Assembly: GCF_000004825.1 (NCBI RefSeq)
Contig: NW_008805085.1
Span: forward strand, 372,001-436,000
From: Heterostelium album PN500
Lineage: Eukaryota; Evosea; Eumycetozoa; Acytosteliales; Acytosteliaceae
DNA length: 64,000 bases
Reading direction: 5' to 3'
Position 1 is the first letter of the stretch. Every line of letters starts with the position of its first letter. The notes beneath the pieces were generated by a model that saw only the letters and a list, made by a program, of their open reading frames with translations, did no database searches and was not told the DNA's origin. The position numbers were made by a program, and so were the translations under genes. This document shows positions 1 to 13,671 of this stretch, in pieces.

Positions 1-14
1 ATTATTAATTTTAG

Positions 15-2817
15 TATCTATTTTAAAAGATGGTGGGATGAACAAACAGATTTCACACAATCGCAAGTACGTCAGTTGGTACAGAATAAGCAATTAGAGT
101 TTGTTGGTGGTGGTTGGGCACAAAACGATGAAGCGGTAACTCATTATCAAGCTGTGCTAAACCAGATGACAATTGGACATCAATTCCTCTTGGGAACATT
201 TGGTGTGGTTCCGGAATGTGGTTGGCAAATCGATCCGTTCGGTCCGTCCACTATCACTGCGATGCTCTTCAAGCTGATGGGTTTCAAATATCACATTATC
301 AATCGTGTGGACGAGCGTATCAAGTACGTATTCAACACTACACCCGATATCGAGGGTTCGGGTTCGCTGATTACCGATCGTTCCTTTGAGTTTATGTGGT
401 ATCCTTCCCCCAGCTACGGAAAATCACTTTCGCTATTCACCCATATTCTCGATGACCACTACAATTCACCGCAGATCTGCTATCCCAATGCTACCAACCC
501 GAATATTACTATCTGTACGGGTTTCGATTTCGAATCGGATCCATCGTCGAATCCACCAATCAACTCGAGCAACATTGCCGAACGTGCAGAGATCCTGGTT
601 GGTATCATCAAGGAGCGTGTACTCTACTACCGTCACAACAACATGTTGCTTCCGTTCGGTAATGATTTCCGTTTCCAAGATTCAAATCTAGAGTTTGACA
701 ATATGGATCAGTTGATAGAGTATATCAACGCCAATAGTTCATTCAATGTAAATATCCGATATGCAACACTCAGTGAATACTTTGAAGCCGTAGAGGCAGA
801 GACACAACCGACCGACTTTCCCGATATCAATGGTGAAGATTACTATACCTATACTATGTGTTTGGGTGTTGACTACCAAAATTTCAATACCTGTGTAAAC
901 TATTGGTCTGGTTATTTCAGTAGCTATCCACTGCTTAAGCAGACCATTAGAAACTCAGACACCTATCTCAGACACATCGAGACACTCTATTCATTGGCGA
1001 GTGCAACACCAAGTTCTAAATTCACTTTCAATAGTCAGGCGATATTCCAAGCACTTGCACTCCACCGAAATGTTAGTGGAATCCTTACACATCACGATGC
1101 AGTCACTGGAACAGCCAAAGAATATGTTCGTAACGATTATTTCAATATGTTGTGGAGTGCTCAAAATGCATCACTCGATGTTATTCCATCGATGATCTCA
1201 TATCTATTGGCCAATGAATCGATAGAGTATGGATTCGACTATCAAGATGCTCTACTAAAGGGAATGACCATAGGACAAGTAGTTGTTGTATCACTGAGTA
1301 ACAGTGTCGCATGGAATAGAGTAGAGTATGTGCACTTCCCAGTTGGTGTTCAAAACTATGCTGTCTATGATTTCAACCAACAGCCGATTACCTCCCAAAT
1401 CATTCAACGATTCGACAAGGACAATGAATGGGAATTATATTTCGAAGCTACAGTGCCAGCCTTGGGTATCTCTACCTATTTTATCATGTGTATCGGTAAT
1501 AGTAATGACCAACAATATAACTATGTACCAAACTCCAATGACTTGGAGTATCCAATTCCATCATATGTATCGAAACCAATTGAAATTAGACCGACCGAGG
1601 ATCTTGATGTAGTGATTGGAAACACTCAATTTGAATTACATTTCCAACCGAATCCAGATAATAATTATCTTTTAGAGTTGAAATACTATGTTGATTTGAA
1701 TCACAATGGCAATCGTATTGAACTAAATCAACAACTAGTAGAATACGACTCGATGACCGACGATTGCTATAAGTTTAGAACACATGGATACGCTCATCCT
1801 TTGGATGCAACTGCTGCCCAATTCTATCTTACCGAAGGACCAATTGCATCGATGGTAACCGTTATCTACCGTAACAATGTTACACAACTCTTTACCGTCT
1901 ACAATACAACTTCAATGCAATCGGGATCGGGTGCACAGGAAGATCAATACTTTGAAATTGAAAACGTTGTCAGCGTTGGATTTGACCATGAAATATCGAT
2001 GAGATTCAACTCATCCATTGACAATGGCAAGGTATTCTACACCAACAATGGTTTGGAAACCATTGAAAGAGTTTGGACCGAAAAGTATAATGATTCACAT
2101 GTTTGGAGTTTGATAGCTGGTAATTTCTATCCAACTATAAACACTGGATTCATCACAGATGAAAATAGTGAATTGGTTGTGTTGAATCGTCAATCCATGG
2201 GAGCAAGTAGTCAGGCCAATGGACTATTGGAATTCCTCTTGATTCGTAGATCCAACTACACACAATGGTCTATCCACGAGACAATGAACGATACAAGCTC
2301 ACCACGTATCAGATCGAGAATTCTAGTCGGACAGCCAAACACTGTAGAGCTACGTCGTACACCACATTCCATACTCCATGAGAATGAACTACTCAAGATG
2401 TTTGCTCCGGTCAAGGGTAACTCGATTCGTGAGTGGTGTCGCCAAATGCAAACCCAATATCTACCATTAAAAGGTGATCAATTCCCACAGAACCTTCATC
2501 TTTTAACACTCAATCGTCAATGGGATGATAACCAAGAGGTTTTAATGCGTCTTATCAACATCTATGAGATTGGCCAGAGCAATATTTACTCGAAACCATT
2601 AACTGTTACATTCCAAGAGATATTCACACAGTTTAACATTTCATCAGTTTTAGAAACAACACTAACTGCCAATGCAATAACCAATGCCACTCTCCCAATT
2701 GCAATTACACTCAATCCAATTGAAATTAAAACATTCACCATGTCATTCAATAGTCTACAACAATCAGAATCCAATCAACAAAATGACAATGAATTAAATC
2801 AAATCATTATAAATTAA
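15..2817 (+). CDS. Lysosomal-type alpha-mannosidase (GH38), 5' end outside the window
   Basis: A glycoside hydrolase family 38 enzyme that removes alpha-linked mannose from N-glycans, in dictyostelids normally in lysosomes. The exon opens after a splice acceptor (TTTTAG at 9-14), since the reading frame begins inside a codon and is already deep in the catalytic domain (FKRWWDEQ). Visible family motifs are GGGWAQNDEA, VVPECGWQIDPFGPS (the Asp of IDPFG is the catalytic nucleophile position) and HHDAVTGTAKEYV, followed by the long beta-rich C-terminal domain and an Asn/Gln-rich tail. About 934 residues are present; the signal peptide and the HSHxDxGW metal-binding motif lie upstream. Many N-x-S/T sites fit a secreted glycoprotein. 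It is convergent with the next gene (108 bp between stops). A second, quite different GH38 gene lies at 58440-61900. Family assignment is secure; which D. discoideum mannosidase paralogue it matches is not decided here. Confidence 0.95.
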
Positions 2818-2925
2818 ATCTAATCTAAATAATAACATGTATTTCAAACTAAATAAATCATTATAAAATTGTAAAAAATTAAATTATTTAAACAATAAAC
2901 ATATGTGATCAACATTTATTTTATT

Positions 2926-4731
2926 TTAAAGCTTTATATTTACCCAAGGGAAATTAAAAGTATCTGGCATTCCTATATGTGATACATCTGGCCAATCAGA
3001 CCAAGAAAATGGTGGACAATCAGATGTGACAGTCGGACCATTATATGCCATTACAGTGTATGTTTCAAACATGGCAGCATTCATAGCTTTACCATCGATT
3101 CCACCATGTGTTCCGTGATAGAACCAAGAGTATGGGTTCATCGGTGTAGCTGCAATATCATATCTAGCAGATATAGCATTTCCTGGATATCCATCACTGT
3201 AGATATCGGTCTTGTATTGATTATAGAGAATCATTGATTGAATGTCCTCTACTGATTCAACTGACGATTGATCACGACGGAATATATTTGCTCTGGGATT
3301 GTATTCATAGGTAAAAAGAGAACCATAGGTCTCGCTGTAATATGGATATCCAAGGAGATCGTAAACCTTGAGGAAATAGGGACGATTGAAAGATCCCCAG
3401 TATCCATGCTCTAAAAGTGAGAATGTGACATCGGCAGCTTCGTATCCACCTGGGTACTGTTCCACTATCCAAAGTAAACCTGGACCTGGCATTTGATTGG
3501 GTGTGAACAGCTTGTAGTCGACAACCATAAACTGGATATTGTTGGTTCCAGAGTTATTCTGAATATAATAGTAAACCCAATCAAATCCATTCGATGAAAG
3601 ACGATTGGCCACTAAATTTCTGACCCAATACAATAGAGATTGAGGCTTAATTAGAGTGTAGAGTGTTTGGTTCAGAATGGAATTGAGTGTCTCTGTCAAC
3701 ATCAACTTGGATGGTCTGATCATGTAGAAATCATCGATAGATACCAATAGTCCTGGATAACTTGCAAAGAGTGTTTCATATCCATTAGGAGTAGAGGAAA
3801 CTGGTATTATAATTCTCTTGTAGATACGAATCATATCACTATAGTCTGCCCAAGTGGTATGAGCAACTATCAAATCCGAGTAGTTGGAAGTCAACTTTAT
3901 CAAGGCAGTACAATGACCACCAGTTGCCATATACTCCTCAACATCTGATCTTGACATTGGTTTAAATTCGTCATTGTTTCCAGTTGTAGCAGATATGATA
4001 TCTCCAATATCACCATACAAATTTAATAAATAGATTTCTAAAAATGATAATTCCTAAAAAGCAAAAATAAGTTAAATATTAATTCTAAACATCTTTATAA
4101 AATTATATTTACTTACATAAATAGGATCTGAAATGGCAGTATTATAACCTTCGTATACTCCATTTAATTGGTCAAAAGCATTACTAACTTGATTCCAATA
4201 AATATCATTGCTATTGATGTTGGCTGCTATTTGAGTTTGCATATAATCAATGTTATCACTAACAAAGTTTACAACACCCATTGGGAATTCCTTTACATTA
4301 GAAGTATTGAAATTGGATTCAAAATAGTTGACGGAAAAGTTATAAATATATTTCCAAGTAAGATATCCTTCAAGATAACCGGCAGCTTTGAATGCAATGG
4401 ACTCGTCACTGACCGATGATCGAGTTTCTACTGCCAACTTTCCCCATCCATCTAAAAACAATTCATCTTTGAACCAACCCTATTTTTTAAATTAATATGT
4501 TAATTAAATTTTAAAAAAAAATATTGTTATGAAATCTATTACCCAGGCTAGTGAATCATTAACATCCTTTCCTGGAATAACTTTAAAATCTGAAGTTAAA
4601 GAATACCATTGCTTATCTAGTTCATCTAAAAAAATATTATCATTAACAATATTATTATTTAGTGAAGATACAGAAGAGATAAATAAAATATATAACAAAG
4701 ATATAAATAGTATTTGTTGATGTTGCTTCAT
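2926..4731 (-). CDS. Phospholipase B-like hydrolase, secreted or lysosomal
   Basis: Three exons, in frame: 4731-4543, 4479-4117 and 4053-2926, giving about 558 residues, close to the usual size of dictyostelid Plb proteins. Exon 1 starts with a clear signal peptide (hydrophobic run FISLLYILFISSVSS). The family is an N-terminal-nucleophile hydrolase; the motif GGHCTALIK early in exon 3 carries the expected nucleophile Cys, preceded by LYLLNLYGDIGD. Other family landmarks are GLLWIVEQYPG, YFLKVYDLLGYP, ISARYDIA and SWFYHGTHGGIDGK. Known family role: removal of acyl chains from phospholipids in the endolysosomal system; the substrate of this paralogue is inferred only. Introns are short (63 nt each) and AT-rich with GTAATA or GTAAGT donors. 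Its 3' end faces the mannosidase gene, another lysosomal hydrolase. Confidence 0.93.
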
Positions 4732-5659
4732 TTTACTATTTGATTTTTACAAAATAAAATCTAAATAAAAATGTAGGATTTTTGGATCCCAAGATATTAT
4801 TTTTATAAAGATTTAATCATTCAACAATTTTATAAAAAATGACCAGGGTTGAGATTTTTTTTTTGGTGGGTCTCAAGCATCCCCATAGGGATTTTTCAAG
4901 TTCCTTTTTCATCACTCTTGATATTTATAATCTTAAAAGTGTTTATACCATCCACTGATAATACAAATAATATATATAGGGACAAAAAAAATTTTGTATA
5001 TTGTTTTTAAATGAAATGATATAGTTTTGAATAAATACTAGCATTAATCAATTTAGATTAATTAAATAATATAAAAAAATACAATGAGTAATAAGATGTC
5101 GATCTTACCGCGTCCTTTCTTTCGAAAGAAAGATTGTCTCCGTGTCTCATAAATGACACCAATAAAATAAACGTAAAATTTTTTTGTGATTTAGTTTTTT
5201 TTTTTTTTGGTGATCAAATTTCCAAACCAATTTATTTTGATTAATATTTTTATTTTTCAAGATATTTATCTATTTCTTCTTTAATTTCGAGGTCATTATG
5301 ATTTCTTTTTAAAATTATTATTATTTCAAATTGAATTATCATTTAATATTTGATCTAACGTTTCAAAACCAAAAAAAAAATCATTAAATCAAATCACATT
5401 TATTTTATATATTAAAAAAAAAAAACAAGCACTAACCAAATAAATATCTGTGTGGTTTTCTTTAATGAAAAGGTGAATCAACACAGTTCACCAACTGAAA
5501 CCTTCAATCAAAACAAAATAAAATAATAATTTAAAATAATAATATTATTAAATATACAGACAGGATAACAATAATAATTTAGATCGTCATTGATTATCAA
5601 TCAAAACACATTGATTTAAAACATATGTAAATAAATTACATTGATTCATTTACATTAAA
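4732..5659. other. Intergenic region with a GC-richer patch and 18-bp palindrome
   Basis: This region separates the divergent PLB-like and OXR1-type genes, so it should hold both promoters. It is AT-rich with long T and A runs. A compositionally distinct patch lies at about 5090-5160 and contains the perfect palindrome CTTTCTTTCGAAAGAAAG (5115-5132). I cannot assign it to a known ncRNA. No supported coding sequence is visible. Confidence 0.5.
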
Positions 5660-8600
5660 ATGAATTTCTTTCAACAAGTAAGTGATAAATTACATTAATT
5701 ATAAATTTCAAAATATTAATAATATCTTTTTTTTTTTTTTGTATTAGCTAAAAAAGAAGATATCATCAGATGATAATGAAGTATTCAATTCAACAGTTTC
5801 AGGATTTATGGGAATACTACCACCTCCACCTGGACTATCACCTATCAAACCTATTACAACAACAGACAATAGCAGTAGCAGTAGTAACAATAATAAATCA
5901 ACAAAATCAAACAAGATCAATACAAAGTCGAATTTGAAACAATCAACAAACAATGCATCTTCTTTAGCAAGTTCAACTTCATCATCTAAATTGTCAAAGA
6001 GACATCACCACCATCATCATCATAATCACAACAATAGAAAAGCAGTTCCACATTGTAAGCTAGTGCCAGCACAGATTTCAGATTCACTCTTATCAATTGC
6101 AACTAAATTCAACATGACAGAAGAAGATCTTATGATATTGAATAGATTAACTTCAAGATATTTATATAATGGTCAAGTAAGTAATGAGAGAGAAAAGAAA
6201 AGAGGAATCATAAACATATTAACAATTTAAACTAATATTATTATTATTTATTAGATTATAATGACATGTTTAAATTTTAATATCAATACTATTATTAGAC
6301 CTATTGTATATAGTAACTATAAAGCACCACCACCATTATCATTGAGCAGTAGTAGTAGTAATAGTAGTAGTAAGAGTGGATTGGATATTGAATTGTCAAC
6401 ATCTAGCAGTAGCATTGGCAAATCATCAAACTCTATTTTCCTACAGATGCATCAACAACTACAGCCACCATCATTAAACTCATCTACATCATCAACATCT
6501 ACTCTCTCACCAATATCCACAAATGAATCAGACGAATATCTACAACATCAACTTTTACTACAACAACAACGTGAACAATATAAACAACTATTTGAATCTA
6601 TTAAAATATCTTTTGATATCTTAACAACACCAACAACAACATCAACATCAACATTATCACAGCAACAACAACAACAACAAAATGTAAATAATCAACAACA
6701 AACACCACCAACAACAACAATAGATATTATTACATCATATAAATTATTTTTACCAGCACTTAGAGAAAAGAATGATTGGTATCCCTGTAGATTGTATGAG
6801 AATGAAACAAAACAAGATACTGCAGGTAATACAAGTGGTAATTACAGTGTTGATCTTTCAATGTCTTTCAATACAACACCGATGCCACTAATGAAAGATT
6901 CATTATTATCATTTAAAAATGTTATCTATTTCCTTGAAATGGATAGAATGGTATGTAGTAGCTAATTATAATAATAATATCTGATTGAAGAGAAAAAAGA
7001 TTATATTAATATAATTATATAATAGCAAATACAATTACATGGTGTAATTGAGGTTAATAAGGAATTCTTGACATTTGCACCGATCTCTTCAAACTATTCA
7101 TTCAATCGTATAGATATAGAGATATCTGATATTCTTGGATGGAAGTTTGATAGTTATCACAAGGATCATCTGTCATTGAATATCGATGTCGGTGCAAAGA
7201 CTGGCAGTGCTGACCAAAAGAATATGATCACCGTATTTAAGATTTGGATAAAGTATGACGATGAGGAAGATGAGGAAGATGATTCCTCTGACGACGAGAG
7301 TAACAACGATATTATCAAGTACTTCAACGGTTTGACAAGCAACAGCAAGTCTGACAGTCGAAAAGAGTCTAGCATGGCCGACAGAAGCAGATCAGAACAT
7401 GATAACAATCATCATACCGATGATGAAGATGAACAAGATGACGATGATGATGAAGATGAAGAAGATTTCGAAGAAAAGATATTTATAATCGATAGAACAG
7501 AGTATGTTATTTATTATAATGTTTTCTATATATATAAAGTTTATTAATATTATTTTATTTAATAATAATAATAATAATAATAGGATTGATATTGAGAATT
7601 ATGAAACTATTTTAACTGGTATATTAGGTGCTCCAATCAACTCATTCTATCAACAGAAAACCAAAACAACAAATCAGACAAATGATAAGTCACCAGATGT
7701 AAACAAATCACCTACATCCACTGCTAAAGATATTGAGCATCCTCTACTAGCAAAGACTAGCTACTTGTTAGACAAAACACTAGCATCTACTTCACCCGAT
7801 AAATCAAATCCATCAACTGCTTTACAATTAAATGCAAATAATCAACAACAACAACAGCAACAGCAACAACAAACACAAACACATCCTCTACATCATCTTC
7901 CTGGTAATTATAGTACAAGATTATTAAGTCTAAGAGATATTAAAGTATGTATTAAACTATCTATTATTAATTACCATATTTATTAACCATATATATATAT
8001 ATCTATTTGTTTGATTATAGCCAAGAGAAACAGAGATATTCAAAAAAGAGATACATTGTATATTCAACACAAGAAAGGTAAAGGGTATGTTGACACTTTT
8101 ACCACATTGGGTTATCTTCCAAGGTGATCCAAAGGATGAGTATGTAAAAAAGGAAGGTAGTGTCAGATTCCAGTTGAACTACACAATGAATCAGGTATTG
8201 TCTTGCACAATGGACAGTAAATCAACAACCACCATAGCAGCATCACAACAACTCAAAGACAGCAGTGGTGATCTTCAATTTGGTATGGACTCTGATTCAT
8301 CTTCACACCAGATATCCGATAATGAAGAATCAACAACAACAACAACAATAAATAATAATAATAATAATAATAATACAACAACAACATCATCATCATCACC
8401 ACCACCATCACCAAACCTTTTCAACAGCAATAATATTAGTAATTCAATCACCACCACCGCCAATAACAACACTAACAACAGCAACACCAATGTTAATAAT
8501 ATTTCCAATGTTTTTATTACAATACAAATTACACCAACCATTGAAAAGACAATAGAGTTCCAATGTGAGAATGAAATGTAGGTATTTTAAACCATCTAAT

Positions 8601-9687
8601 AGCAAGCACTATTATAAAGCTTTATAGTGGTTGTTTAAACAAGAATTAGCAAAAGGCAGAGGTGGTTTATTAATACTTCTAATAATATTTCTATTATAGT
8701 GCTGTATCAATATGTAATCAACTTAACATTTGGATGGCTGATGTAAAAATTAATAATACCGATGAATTGAGTGGTGTTGGCTCGAGTGCTACTATGATTT
8801 TGGATAACATCCTGCCATTACCACCCTTAATTAAACCAAACAGTCCTTCAACATTTGCAAAGACTCTTTTTAGATGGAATCGAACAGAATATGAATCAGA
8901 CGAAGAAACAGAGTCTGACGAATACGATGAGCTTTTCATACCAAAACTATTTGGTGTATCTACATTTATTACTCCAGATGAAACTCTTCAGGTAAATAAC
9001 TTATCATCATCATCATCATATATTTTTGATAATATTCCATGGACTTAAAATTTAATCAATTCTTTTTTTTTTTTTGATATTAGGTTATTCCTGATCTACC
9101 AGTTCTATATAGATTGTCAGATTGGGTATTGTTGTACAAGACTGAAAGAGATGGTATCTCAATGAAAACAATGTATGCAAAGACCTATTCACAGGGTGCA
9201 TGTATAATTCTATTAAAAGATTTTAATAATAATGTATGTATCAATCAATCAATCAATCAATCAATATTATTTTGTTGGATCATTTTATTAATTTCTATTT
9301 ATAATATTAGGTTTTTGGTGGATTTATTTCGGAATCTATCAAGGTTTCAAAATCATTCTATGGCTCAGGTGAATGTTTCTTAATGAAATTTAAACCAACC
9401 TATAAATCATATAAATGGACAAGAGAGAATAGATGTTTCGTACTCACAGAAGATAATTATATTTCAATGGGTGCTGGGTAAGATATATTGATTAATCAAA
9501 CGATTTACTATAAATTTATATTAACGTTTCCAATAATTATTTTAGATTTAATGGAAAATATGGTTTGTGGTTAGACAGTGAATTTAACGAAGGAACATCA
9601 TCTCGAAGTGAAACATTTGATAATGATCCACTTGCAAACGAAGAAGACTTCAAATGTGTTGGAATGGAGATTTGGGGATTTGTTTAA
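5660..9687 (+). CDS. oxr1: OXR1/NCOA7-type protein: LysM, GRAM and TLDc domains
   Basis: Ten exons were assembled: 5660-5677, 5748-6176, 6255-6950, 7026-7501, 7584-7944, 8021-8577, 8700-8991, 9084-9233, 9311-9477 and 9546-9687, about 1095 residues in frame throughout. In order: a low-complexity start; a LysM domain (HCKLVPAQISDSLLSIATKF); Ser/Gln/Asn-rich linkers; a GRAM domain split by acidic and poly-N inserts (GVIEVNKEFLTFAP and later VKGMLTLLPHWVIFQGD); and a C-terminal TLDc domain (LYKTERDGISMKTMYAK, VFGGFISESIKVS, FVLTEDNYISMGAG, ending CVGMEIWGFV). This order is that of animal OXR1/NCOA7, linked to oxidative-stress protection and, through TLDc, to V-ATPase binding; a similar role here is inference. 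The exon 3 acceptor (6255) is the least certain junction, because the end of the LysM motif reads poorly across it. Confidence 0.9.
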
Positions 9688-11630
9688 ATTGTTTATTAAA
9701 AGTATTCAAGTAATAAAAAAAAACCAAAACTTTCCAAAGATAAATTTATTATCCAATTTTGCAAAACAATACAAATCTTTCTAGATTTTATTTGTATTTT
9801 TAATCAAGAGAATAGTCCAATAAAGGTATACGCATATAATTTTACTAATATAAATTTTATTTACTTCTTTATTATATTTCGTATGTCATTAATTTATGTT
9901 CAACATATCAGATAATTTTGTATGCCTACGACAAATTATTCTGGTATTACCGAATGTAAAAGATGAAGACTCCCATCTGGTTGTCACTCAATAATGATTA
10001 GTATACATTATTCAATTAATGTTTTACTAACTTATTTGATACAGACCAATCCGGCATTATAGGGTAGGCACACTATAAAACTATATATTTTAAAATGCAC
10101 CACTTTAGAATATATAAAGGGCCGACTAGTCAATATTTCTAACTAAGGTGGTCAAGTTATTATATCGACTCAGCTACAATCTTTACAAATAAGATGTATG
10201 TAATTGAAAATCAATTTGGATAAACATTCTTACTCATTAACTATTTTGTTTTAAATAGAAAAATATTGTTGAGTAACAACAATAAAGGTGCATCGAACGA
10301 GCCACCCGGCTATCATGTATATTTTCTCCATTTTGATATGATAGTCGTGAATAATAATAGAATGGATTACCAGGGGCACACTCAGTGCAGGGAGTGGGTA
10401 AATAATCAAGTATATTCAAGATAACTAATTCAAATTTATTTTTCTCCAAAAAAGTATAGGTTAGTTTTGCCTTTAATTTGTTTATATATGGTATGTATCA
10501 TTCTATAAATAAATAGATATAGGTAATACAATATAAGTACTGTATTAGTCCAGTGCACATTGTGCTGTCAACGCGTTACATATTTATATTCTTACACTAT
10601 ATTTCTATTTATTTACACTGCAGTGAATTAGCACCTAATTCACTTTCATTCTTCCATTCATCCATTCTTTCTTTCTTTCTTTCAATCTTTTATCCACCCA
10701 TTCTTTCTTTCTTCCTTTCATACATTTATTTATTCATCCAGTAATTTATTTATTTCTCTATATATCTATTATATGTATTATATTTATTTATTTTTATTTA
10801 TCTTAATATTTATATTTATTTATATTTATATTCATATATATTATTTTTATTCATTTATTCATTTATTAACTCACTTTCTTGTCAATCTACTATCATACAA
10901 AGTTGCTTTTTCGTATCGCTAACATTATACAATTGAATTTTATATGGTTATTGTTGATTTGATTGTGTTTGATTCAAATAAAAACCAAAAATTTAATATT
11001 TAGTGTAGATTGGCAAAGTGAAAGATTCCAGCTTTATATCCACTACTCAAGGAATAGATAGAAATTAAAGATCACATATCGTGTGTTGAACCATTTCTAT
11101 TGATGTATGTGCTTTATTTAATCAGTAGGGTCCATTGTTAAATATCTATTTCGCTAGTTGCCAATCATTGATTTTCTCATATAAATTTCCCATATTACAA
11201 TAACCATTTTTTGAACACCAATTTTTGATTGAAGATCTTTGAGAAATTGATTGAATCTTTCATAACATTGATAAATATGTCTGTCCCTGTATTCTTTGAT
11301 CTCTCGGGTTCGTTGTAGCTTGCTCCGAACTCCGATGCAGATTGGACTCATTTTACCCATCGAAAAACAGAGGCCAAACTCTTTCAATTTTTTTTTAAAG
11401 AATAAAACAAACTTTATATTCTAAATCTACTATAAAAATACTTTCTATTTATCTAATTTTTATTAAAATCTAACAAGGTTTGATATTTTATTTTATTGTG
11501 AAAAAAAGCCACAACCACTATCATTGAAAAAAATTTAACAATGTTTAAAAAAAAAACACTTAACACATAGTGTTATTATTTTGTTTTTTTTGCAATTTTA
11601 GATTTTTTTATAAAACAAATAGTTATAAAA
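9688..11630. other. Intergenic region, no supported gene
   Basis: About 1.9 kb of AT-rich DNA. It contains CTTT/ATTT simple repeats (about 10,640-10,860) and a loose inverted repeat at about 10,099-10,154 (CCACTTTAGAA facing TTCTAACTAAGGTGG). Short open frames on the minus strand at 10237-10449 and 11154-11387 have no recognisable domain and no intron or start context that persuades me. Confidence 0.5.
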
Positions 11631-11927
11631 ATGGGATCTATATTATCTATTTATAACAATAAAATAATAGCAATAGAGAATAGTAATCAAACAATACTTC
11701 CTGATATCACTTGGAGATATATAATAGAGTTATTAGCTGATCAACAGTCTAGATATCATCGACATGACTGGAATGTATTGACACTCTCATTGATATCACA
11801 CTATTGGTTGGTGAAAATCATTGCAAAAGTGAATATAAGAATCACAACATTGACATCAAACACTGAATTCATTAAAAACTATCCACTTTCATATGAAAGA
11901 TCATTATTAAAATTAAATAATAATAAC

Positions 11928-11990
<63 letters not shown>

Positions 11991-13136
11991 GGTTTAAAAT
12001 TTAATCTAAGTAAATTAACATTAATATATGTAAATCATATCGATTCTTTTATACCTATATCTTCTTTATCTCAAAATGTAAAATTAAATCATTTCCGTTG
12101 GATAGAAGCCTACAATGATGCGTTGTCTAGATATTGGAGTGTAGATTCAATGACTATCATTAATCTACCTGGTGATCAGGGAGTCGAACAACTTTCAATC
12201 ACCAGTGAACTTAGAGAGCTGAGAATCTACCTTTATGCTTCAACAGCCATAGTAGATGTAGCCAGTTTCCCTAAGCTTGAGAGATTCGCACTGAAACAAA
12301 AGTCTCAATATATAAAGAGCTCTTTCGATCTATCGAAAAAGTGCAATCTACTATCGCTGTCGCTGACCGGGAAATTCAATCATTACGATCTCTTTGAGAA
12401 AGCCGATCCTTCATGGTTCCATAGCATCCAATCATTCCAACTGAATCATGTTCAATGCAAATGGGATATCAAAACGAGTGCGCTCGATACGATGATCAAG
12501 ATCGATCTATCGGCTTGCTTTATCAATGTTACACAACTGAAACTTGGTCATTCCTACCATAGAATTGCACTATACTATGCCATAACCAAGAACAACGGCA
12601 AGCCAATATCAATGTTAAGCGAACTGAGACATCTTAGATACCTATCGATTCGTGCCACTGTAAACAGTTTGTTATTTTTCCTCATGGACATGGCATCGAT
12701 TGGTCATCAGCTTCACACTCTCAAGCTTAAAGTTGAGGAATCATATTTCGAACGTTATCTACTCTCTGCGTTCCGCCATCTATGCAACCTACAGAGACTG
12801 ACCCTTGGGTTCTATCCTCTCAATGATCCAGCAATGATAACTCAAATATTGAAATATACTACACTCACTCGTCTATCAGCGAAAATTACAGATAACAGTA
12901 TACTTGATTCATTAATAACAAATAACAAATCAATTATTTCATTAAAGATCTACAATCATCAGAATTCAGCGGAAAGACATCAACAACTTGTCAAGCTTTC
13001 TACAGAGAACGCAACCCTTCAGGACATTCGTTTGATGTGCAATGAAATCAACAATGACAGTGTCAACACATCGAAAATAACTTATATATTGCAAGATAAG
13101 AAATATAAATATCCAAAGAGTCTATGTGTTATCTGA
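11631..13136 (+). CDS. Dictyostelid F-box/LRR-like family protein with poly-Asn run
   Basis: A single-exon gene of 501 residues. The N-terminal part (ILPDITWRYIIELLAD, then LTLSLISHYWLVKII) looks like a degenerate F-box, the type found at the front of large dictyostelid families. A run of about 30 Asn residues, encoded by AAT repeats at about 11,917-11,988, separates it from a region of irregular leucine-rich repeats (for example LSELRHLRYLSIRA, HQLHTLKLKVEES, RHLCNLQRLTLGF). Such proteins often act as ubiquitin-ligase adaptors, but that is inference from the fold. A close but broken tandem paralogue follows at 13672-15103, so the pair arose by local duplication. No motif fixes a specific substrate. 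The start ATG is the first in frame after an AT-rich leader. Confidence 0.75.
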
Positions 13137-13671
13137 TTTATTCGATTCTTAAGTTCAAAGAGAAGATAGTTTAAGTATAACCACACTATGTTTTAATTTT
13201 TTTAAATAAAATGTTGTTTTATTAATCTTTTTTAAATAAATTCTAAACAGTGAGATCTTTAACTAATTAAAAAATGAAATTAAGAAATAGTTTTATATTT
13301 AATAAATTTATTTAATAAAATACGGTCCTCTCTATTACAAGTAGTAGATGAGACTCTAATAATAAGTTACCTGGTCATCTACCACTTGTAATAGAGGACT
13401 GTAAGATCCACATTCAGGCACCAAGCATTCACCTTCTCCAGGAACATAAATATCTTTTTCCAAGACAATGGAAATGGGTTACCAACCACCAATTTTGATT
13501 TTAGAAATTAGGAGAATAAGGCAATTAGACTTGTGACCCCATTGAATTCTTCTCAATGATAAGAATTCTGGATACCAAATTGATACAGTTTTGATTTTCT
13601 TTAATTTTTTTTGATTTCTTATTTTTATAATAATTTATTTTTTACAAAAAGATCAAAGTAACTAATTAATT
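13137..13671. other. Spacer between tandem paralogues
   Basis: This spacer holds the long hairpin at 13321-13403 (listed separately) and otherwise AT-rich sequence. No coding sequence is seen. Confidence 0.5.
13321..13403. repeat. Long near-perfect hairpin (about 28-bp stem)
   Basis: The left arm TCCTCTCTATTACAAGTAGT with flanks TACGG and AGATGA (13321-13351) is the reverse complement of the right arm at 13375-13403 (TCATCTACCACTTGTAATAG and then AGGACTGTA). The stem has one 2-nt bulge (CT) and a few wobble pairs, and a loop of about 23 nt. It could be a foldback-element remnant or a small-RNA precursor; the sequence alone does not decide. Confidence 0.75.

Noticed and set aside
8340-8400. 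CRISPR-like or tandem repeat array in AAC/AAT repeats
   Set aside because: These are codon repeats (poly-Thr/Asn) within an exon of a eukaryotic gene.
10237-10449. Minus-strand 70-codon frame
   Set aside because: No domain, no supporting neighbours or splice sites, and composition typical of intergenic DNA.
11154-11387. Minus-strand 77-codon frame
   Set aside because: Charged sequence without a recognisable family; could be a relic but there is no positive evidence.
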